A stretch of DNA of 60,403 bases, from assembly GCA_002375695.1 (NCBI GenBank), contig DFMO01000004.1, positions 429-60,831 on the forward strand, written 5' to 3'. The first letter of the stretch is position 1. Every line of letters starts with the position of its first letter. Of this stretch, positions 60,158-60,403 are shown one piece after another. Under the pieces are notes generated by a model, which worked only from the letters and a program-made list of their open reading frames with translations, was not told the DNA's origin and made no database searches. The stretch comes from Flavobacteriaceae bacterium UBA3591 (lineage in GTDB: Bacteria; Bacteroidota; Bacteroidia; Flavobacteriales; Flavobacteriaceae). Both the position numbers and the translations under genes were made by a program.

Positions 60158-60165
60158 CAAAAATA
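60158..60165 (-). promoter_or_regulatory. Bacteroidota promoter for pyrR-pyrB
   Basis: TATTTTTG on the minus strand (perfect TAnnTTTG) with TTTG 23 bases upstream at 60189-60192. The bases from here to the window end hold nothing else I recognise. Confidence 0.6.
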
Positions 60166-60403
60166 CAGTTTTTTTCATATATAATCTACAAAAGTATTTA
60201 AGGAAGCTAAGTAGATGATATGTATTGAGTTATAATTTTAGAGTGAAGTGAATTAAAATTATTATAAAAGAAATGAATACTGAAATATTACTGATATCGC
60301 AGTAATTGTTTAAAATTTGAACAGTACTGTTTAGTTGTTAAAGACTATAATTAGTTATTAAGCTATTTCAGTTTATACCAAAAAAAAAACCTTCATCAAA
60401 TAA

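Noticed and set aside
60200..60403. RNA gene or terminator at the window end
   Set aside because: AT-rich sequence with an A-run near 60380 but no stable stem, tRNA pattern or ORF that I can support.

Overview
The window is chromosomal DNA from an AT-rich member of the Bacteroidota, most likely a Flavobacteriaceae. The support is a gliding-motility-type (T9SS type B) C-terminal domain and a T9SS type A-like tail, the TAnnTTTG -7 promoter element of this phylum in front of many genes, few Shine-Dalgarno sequences, an RpoD-like sigma factor of the short Bacteroidota form, and a run of conserved flavobacterial genes (DUF3822-rsmD, rnpB-dnaX-miaE, pyrR-pyrB). I cannot name the genus. There is no prophage, insertion sequence, CRISPR array, tRNA or rRNA that I can support.

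Layout. 1-7.5 kb: three large exported repeat proteins, the first cut by the window edge. 7.5-10.4 kb: a TPR histidine kinase and its LuxR-type response regulator. 10.6-22.2 kb: mostly minus-strand housekeeping genes: alcohol dehydrogenase, EamA transporter, two SF2 helicases, a leaderless peptidoglycan-binding protein, a cold-shock-domain protein with an attenuator-like leader, MsrA, a Crp-family regulator, an MFS exporter and a VTT membrane protein. 22.4-22.9 kb: a plus-strand cluster of three unlisted micro-ORFs, two of them 28-codon paralogues, ending in a terminator. 22.9-32 kb: UspA, RpoD, an SLC13 permease whose start codon sits inside a terminator-like hairpin, MscS channels, an OmpA lipoprotein, an SDR enzyme and a VanX-like dipeptidase. 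32-45.6 kb: a third MscS-type channel, thioesterase, succinate-semialdehyde dehydrogenase, gcvT-glsA, YebC, a beta-propeller lipoprotein, an acyltransferase and a KdsB-KdnB fusion that points to 8-amino-Kdo in the lipopolysaccharide. 45.7-51.8 kb: DUF3822, rsmD, rnpB, dnaX with an A10G slippery run, and miaE. 51.8-60.1 kb: a sixA-ppk1-ppx polyphosphate operon, pdxH, a leucine-rich-repeat pseudogene with three in-frame stops, rnz, and pyrR-pyrB.

How the genes work together. Envelope functions dominate: surface repeat proteins, three mechanosensitive channels, an OmpA anchor, peptidoglycan-active enzymes and Kdo modification. The second theme is core information processing (dnaX, rnpB, rpoD, rsmD, miaE, helicases). 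The strongest candidates for undescribed biology are the tandem micro-ORF pair, the hairpin around the SLC13 start, the leader of the cold-shock gene, the dnaX slippery site and the KdsB-KdnB fusion. All calls come from reading the sequence; no database search was run.
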